A stretch of DNA of 64,000 bases from Bog-473 sp963755495 (GTDB lineage: Bacteria > Actinomycetota > Acidimicrobiia > Acidimicrobiales > RAAP-2), in NCBI GenBank assembly GCA_963755495.1, contig CAVWJS010000006.1, positions 62,001 through 126,000 of the forward strand. The letters run 5' to 3'. Positions 61,931 through 64,000 of this stretch are shown here, piece after piece. The notes beneath the pieces are model-generated. The model was not told the DNA's origin. It did no database searches and worked only from the letters and a program-made list of their open reading frames with translations. The first letter of the stretch is position 1; the number at the start of each line of letters is the position of its first letter. Position numbers and translations under genes: made by a program.

Positions 61931-64000
61931 ATGGATGTGGTCGTGAATGAAGCCGCCGTCGAGCTGCGCGTGCCTCCCGCCAAACCACCGTCGTCGCAGG
62001 TCGCGCTGCAGGGTGCGCTGTTCGTGGTCACGGTGGTCATTGTTGTCCTCGGACTAAGAACCCATGTGGCGAGCGGCATGACTGCCGTAAATGCCGTCGC
62101 ATTCGGGTTGGCTCTCGTGTGGGCTCTGGCGGCGCTGTTCGCCAGCCGCTTTTCGGATCGCGCCTCGGCGCGGGTGGATCCGTACGCACTGCTGATTGCG
62201 TTGGATTCCCTGCTGGCCGCGGTGGCGCTCTCGGCGGGGCGCCTGGCGCAACATGAGAGCGTTCACAGCTACGGTGCGGCGAAGTCGGTGGCCACGATCA
62301 CCGCGCTCTTGGTGACTGCCGTTTCTTTTCACCTCTTGCTGGCTCTGCCCAACGGGCTCTTGCCGGGGACGGCGCGCCGCACGGCGGTCGTGGTCGTCTA
62401 CGTGGCCGCCTTAGCCGCCGGGCTGTCCTTGGTCATCGACCAGCACGCATTCTCCATCCTCGATGGTGGTGTGAGCTGGTCCATCGCCGCGGTCGCAGCG
62501 CTCATTCCCTTGCGTCTGCGCTACGCCAGTGCGGTCGGGCACGAAAGGGAGCGCCTGCAGTGGTTCGCCATAGGGTGTGTCCTGGCCGGCGCTATCGCTC
62601 TTGTCGTGGCCGTGCTCCATGTGCTCATCGACTGGCCCCGTCCGCTGGGTGCGGTAGCAGCCGGGAGCACGGTACTGGTGCCGATTTCTCTCATGGCGGG
62701 AGAGTCTCGGCGTCTGGCCACGCAGAGCGGACGGATGCTCGTACGCTCATTCACCGTCTTCGGCTTTGTGGCCATGGTCTCGGCCATCTACCTGGTCGTC
62801 GTATTGGGCTTGGGTCACAAACCGAACAATTCGACCGACCGCACAACCCTTGGGCTCTCTATGCTTGCCACGGGTATCGCGGCGCTCGCATTCGTGCCGG
62901 CTCGAGAGCGTTTCGTCGGTTCCGCGACGCGATTCGTCTACGGTGCCCGGCAGGCGCCTGACGAGGTCCTGCGGACCTTCGGCAGCCGGTTGACACGGGC
63001 GATTCCGATGGACGAGCTCTTGTTGCAACTGGCCGAATCCCTTCGCAAGACGATGAACCTGGTGAGCGCCGAGGTGTATACGGGCATGGGGGAAGTCCTG
63101 GAAAGGGCTGTCTCAGTTCCTGACGCCGGCCCTCTCTCCCTTGTTGTGACGAGTCGGGAGCGTCCGGTCGTGACCCGGGCCGGCGTTTCAGGCAGCGCGT
63201 GGGTGTCGGTATGGTTGCCGGCCCTCCTGGACGGTCGACCCCAAGCGCAGCTCCGGGTCGCCCCCATCAGCCATGCGGGTGAGCTCCTGGGTCTTGTTGT
63301 CGTTGAGCGGATGTCGGGAGATGATTTGTTCTCCGAGGATGACGACCGTGTGCTCACGGACCTGGCGCGCCAGGTGGGTCTCGCCTTTCACAACTCGCAA
63401 CTCGACACCGCCCTGCAGACCACGCTGGATGAGCTCCGCAAGCAGGCGGATGCCTTGCGGGAATCGCGCGCCCGTATCGTGGCCAGCGGTGATGCCGAGC
63501 GGAGGCGGGTCGAGCGGAACTTGCACGACGGTGCACAGCAGCACCTCGTGGCGCTCGCGGTAAACCTTCGCCTTGCGCGCGACATCATCGCGGACGATCC
63601 GACAGCCGGTGCCGAGATGCTGGATGAACTGGCCGGAGAGGTGCAGGAGACGATCCAAGAGCTTCGTGAGCTGGCGCATGGCATCTACCCACCTCTTCTG
63701 GTCGACAGCGGTCTCGTCGAGGCATTGCGCGCCGCGGCAAATCGCAATCCACTCGCGGTGGACGTCGTGGCCGAAGGCATCGGTCGTTATTCCTCGGAGA
63801 CGGAGGCTGCTATCTACTTCTGCTGTTTGGAGGCGTTGCAGAACGCGGCCAAGCACGCGGTCGACGCCCACGTGGAGGTACGACTGTGGGAGGAGTCGGG
63901 CGGGCTCCTGTTCTCGGTCAGCGATGACGGCCCAGGTTTCGACGCGGACAAGGCCCAACGCGGCCACGGGTATATCAATATGGCGGACCGTCTCGGTGCC
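61931..64000 (+). CDS. Membrane sensor histidine kinase (NarL/LuxR-type, HisKA_3), cut by window edge
   Basis: 690 residues to the window end with no stop. Nine or ten hydrophobic segments fill the first 300 residues (for example ALFVVTVVIVVLGL, AVVVVYVAALAAGLSLVID, GFVAMVSAIYLVVVLGLG). A GAF-like domain and a coiled-coil segment lead to the dimerisation/phospho-acceptor motif RRRVERNLHDGAQQHLVALA (His532), and the ATPase part has EALQNAAKHA, SDDGPGFD and GHGYINMADRLGA. ATG 61931 follows GAGGAG; 61913 is an alternative. Its likely partner is the receiver-cyclase gene two genes upstream. Confidence 0.9.
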   Translation, partial: MDVVVNEAAVELRVPPAKPPSSQVALQGALFVVTVVIVVLGLRTHVASGMTAVNAVAFGLALVWALAALFASRFSDRASARVDPYALLIALDSLLAAVALSAGRLAQHESVHSYGAAKSVATITALLVTAVSFHLLLALPNGLLPGTARRTAVVVVYVAALAAGLSLVIDQHAFSILDGGVSWSIAAVAALIPLRLRYASAVGHERERLQWFAIGCVLAGAIALVVAVLHVLIDWPRPLGAVAAGSTVLVPISLMAGESRRLATQSGRMLVRSFTVFGFVAMVSAIYLVVVLGLGHKPNNSTDRTTLGLSMLATGIAALAFVPARERFVGSATRFVYGARQAPDEVLRTFGSRLTRAIPMDELLLQLAESLRKTMNLVSAEVYTGMGEVLERAVSVPDAGPLSLVVTSRERPVVTRAGVSGSAWVSVWLPALLDGRPQAQLRVAPISHAGELLGLVVVERMSGDDLFSEDDDRVLTDLARQVGLAFHNSQLDTALQTTLDELRKQADALRESRARIVASGDAERRRVERNLHDGAQQHLVALAVNLRLARDIIADDPTAGAEMLDELAGEVQETIQELRELAHGIYPPLLVDSGLVEALRAAANRNPLAVDVVAEGIGRYSSETEAAIYFCCLEALQNAAKHAVDAHVEVRLWEESGGLLFSVSDDGPGFDADKAQRGHGYINMADRLGA

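Overview
The window is GC-rich, densely packed DNA with many overlapping start and stop codons. It carries an ECF42-type sigma factor with its DGPF/YCII partner, acyl-CoA desaturases, an EttA-like ABC-F protein, malate synthase G, a fused 2-oxoacid:ferredoxin oxidoreductase and several CaiB-type CoA transferases. This points to an actinobacterium, most plausibly an uncultivated Acidimicrobiia-like lineage; the class is inferred from gene content and was not tested. No rRNA, tRNA, CRISPR array, insertion sequence or phage gene was seen.

Layout. 1-12 kb is an acyl-CoA and aromatic-type catabolic island: two CaiB CoA transferases, a KstD-like flavoprotein, a nitroreductase, a fumarylacetoacetate-hydrolase-family enzyme, a periplasmic binding protein, two amidohydrolases (one with a single frameshift, one riddled with indels), a MarR regulator, and E1 alpha/E1 beta/stand-alone lipoyl protein of a 2-oxoacid dehydrogenase. 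12-14.3 kb is malate synthase G. 14.5-18.4 kb is a TetR/glycosyltransferase pair with a clear palindromic operator and an ABC-2 exporter. 19-20 kb holds msrA-msrB. 20.3-24.3 kb is a tightly coupled regulatory array: ArsR, SRPBCC, DUF, YCII, ECF42 sigma, D-2-hydroxyacid dehydrogenase. 24.4-29.1 kb is a compact operon built around a phosphosulfolactate synthase (ComA), with a histidine phosphatase, a VOC protein, an acyl-AMP ligase and a membrane acyltransferase; it looks like an undescribed sulfonate-conjugate pathway. 30-36.3 kb has EttA, two desaturases and a ferredoxin-type reductase. 36.4-43.4 kb has a methyltransferase, the 2-oxoacid:ferredoxin oxidoreductase, an amino acid dehydrogenase with a divergent Lrp regulator, and a repeat lipoprotein. 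43.4-49.1 kb is housekeeping plus an out-of-frame MgtC/PLP-lyase chimera. 49.1-53.3 kb has PPK2 and CydDC. 53.4-64 kb has a collapsed dienelactone hydrolase, an FtsX-like permease, a phytoene-desaturase-like flavoprotein, and a cyclic-nucleotide signalling cluster: MBL hydrolase, cNMP-binding protein, receiver-cyclase, ABC ATPase and membrane histidine kinase.

Two clusters stand out. In the first, ComA would make phosphosulfolactate, the phosphatase would give sulfolactate, the ligase could activate a carboxylate and the acyltransferase could attach it to an envelope acceptor. In the second, a histidine kinase could phosphorylate a receiver fused to a class III cyclase, whose product would be read by the divergently encoded cNMP-binding protein and perhaps removed by the MBL enzyme. 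Both are inferences from gene order and motifs.

A caution: at least five otherwise intact genes carry one apparent single-base indel, one gene carries about eight, and two loci carry larger deletions. Either this locus is actively decaying or the assembly has indel errors. Protein sequence is preserved on both sides of most indels, with few nonsense changes, which favours sequence error for the single-base cases.
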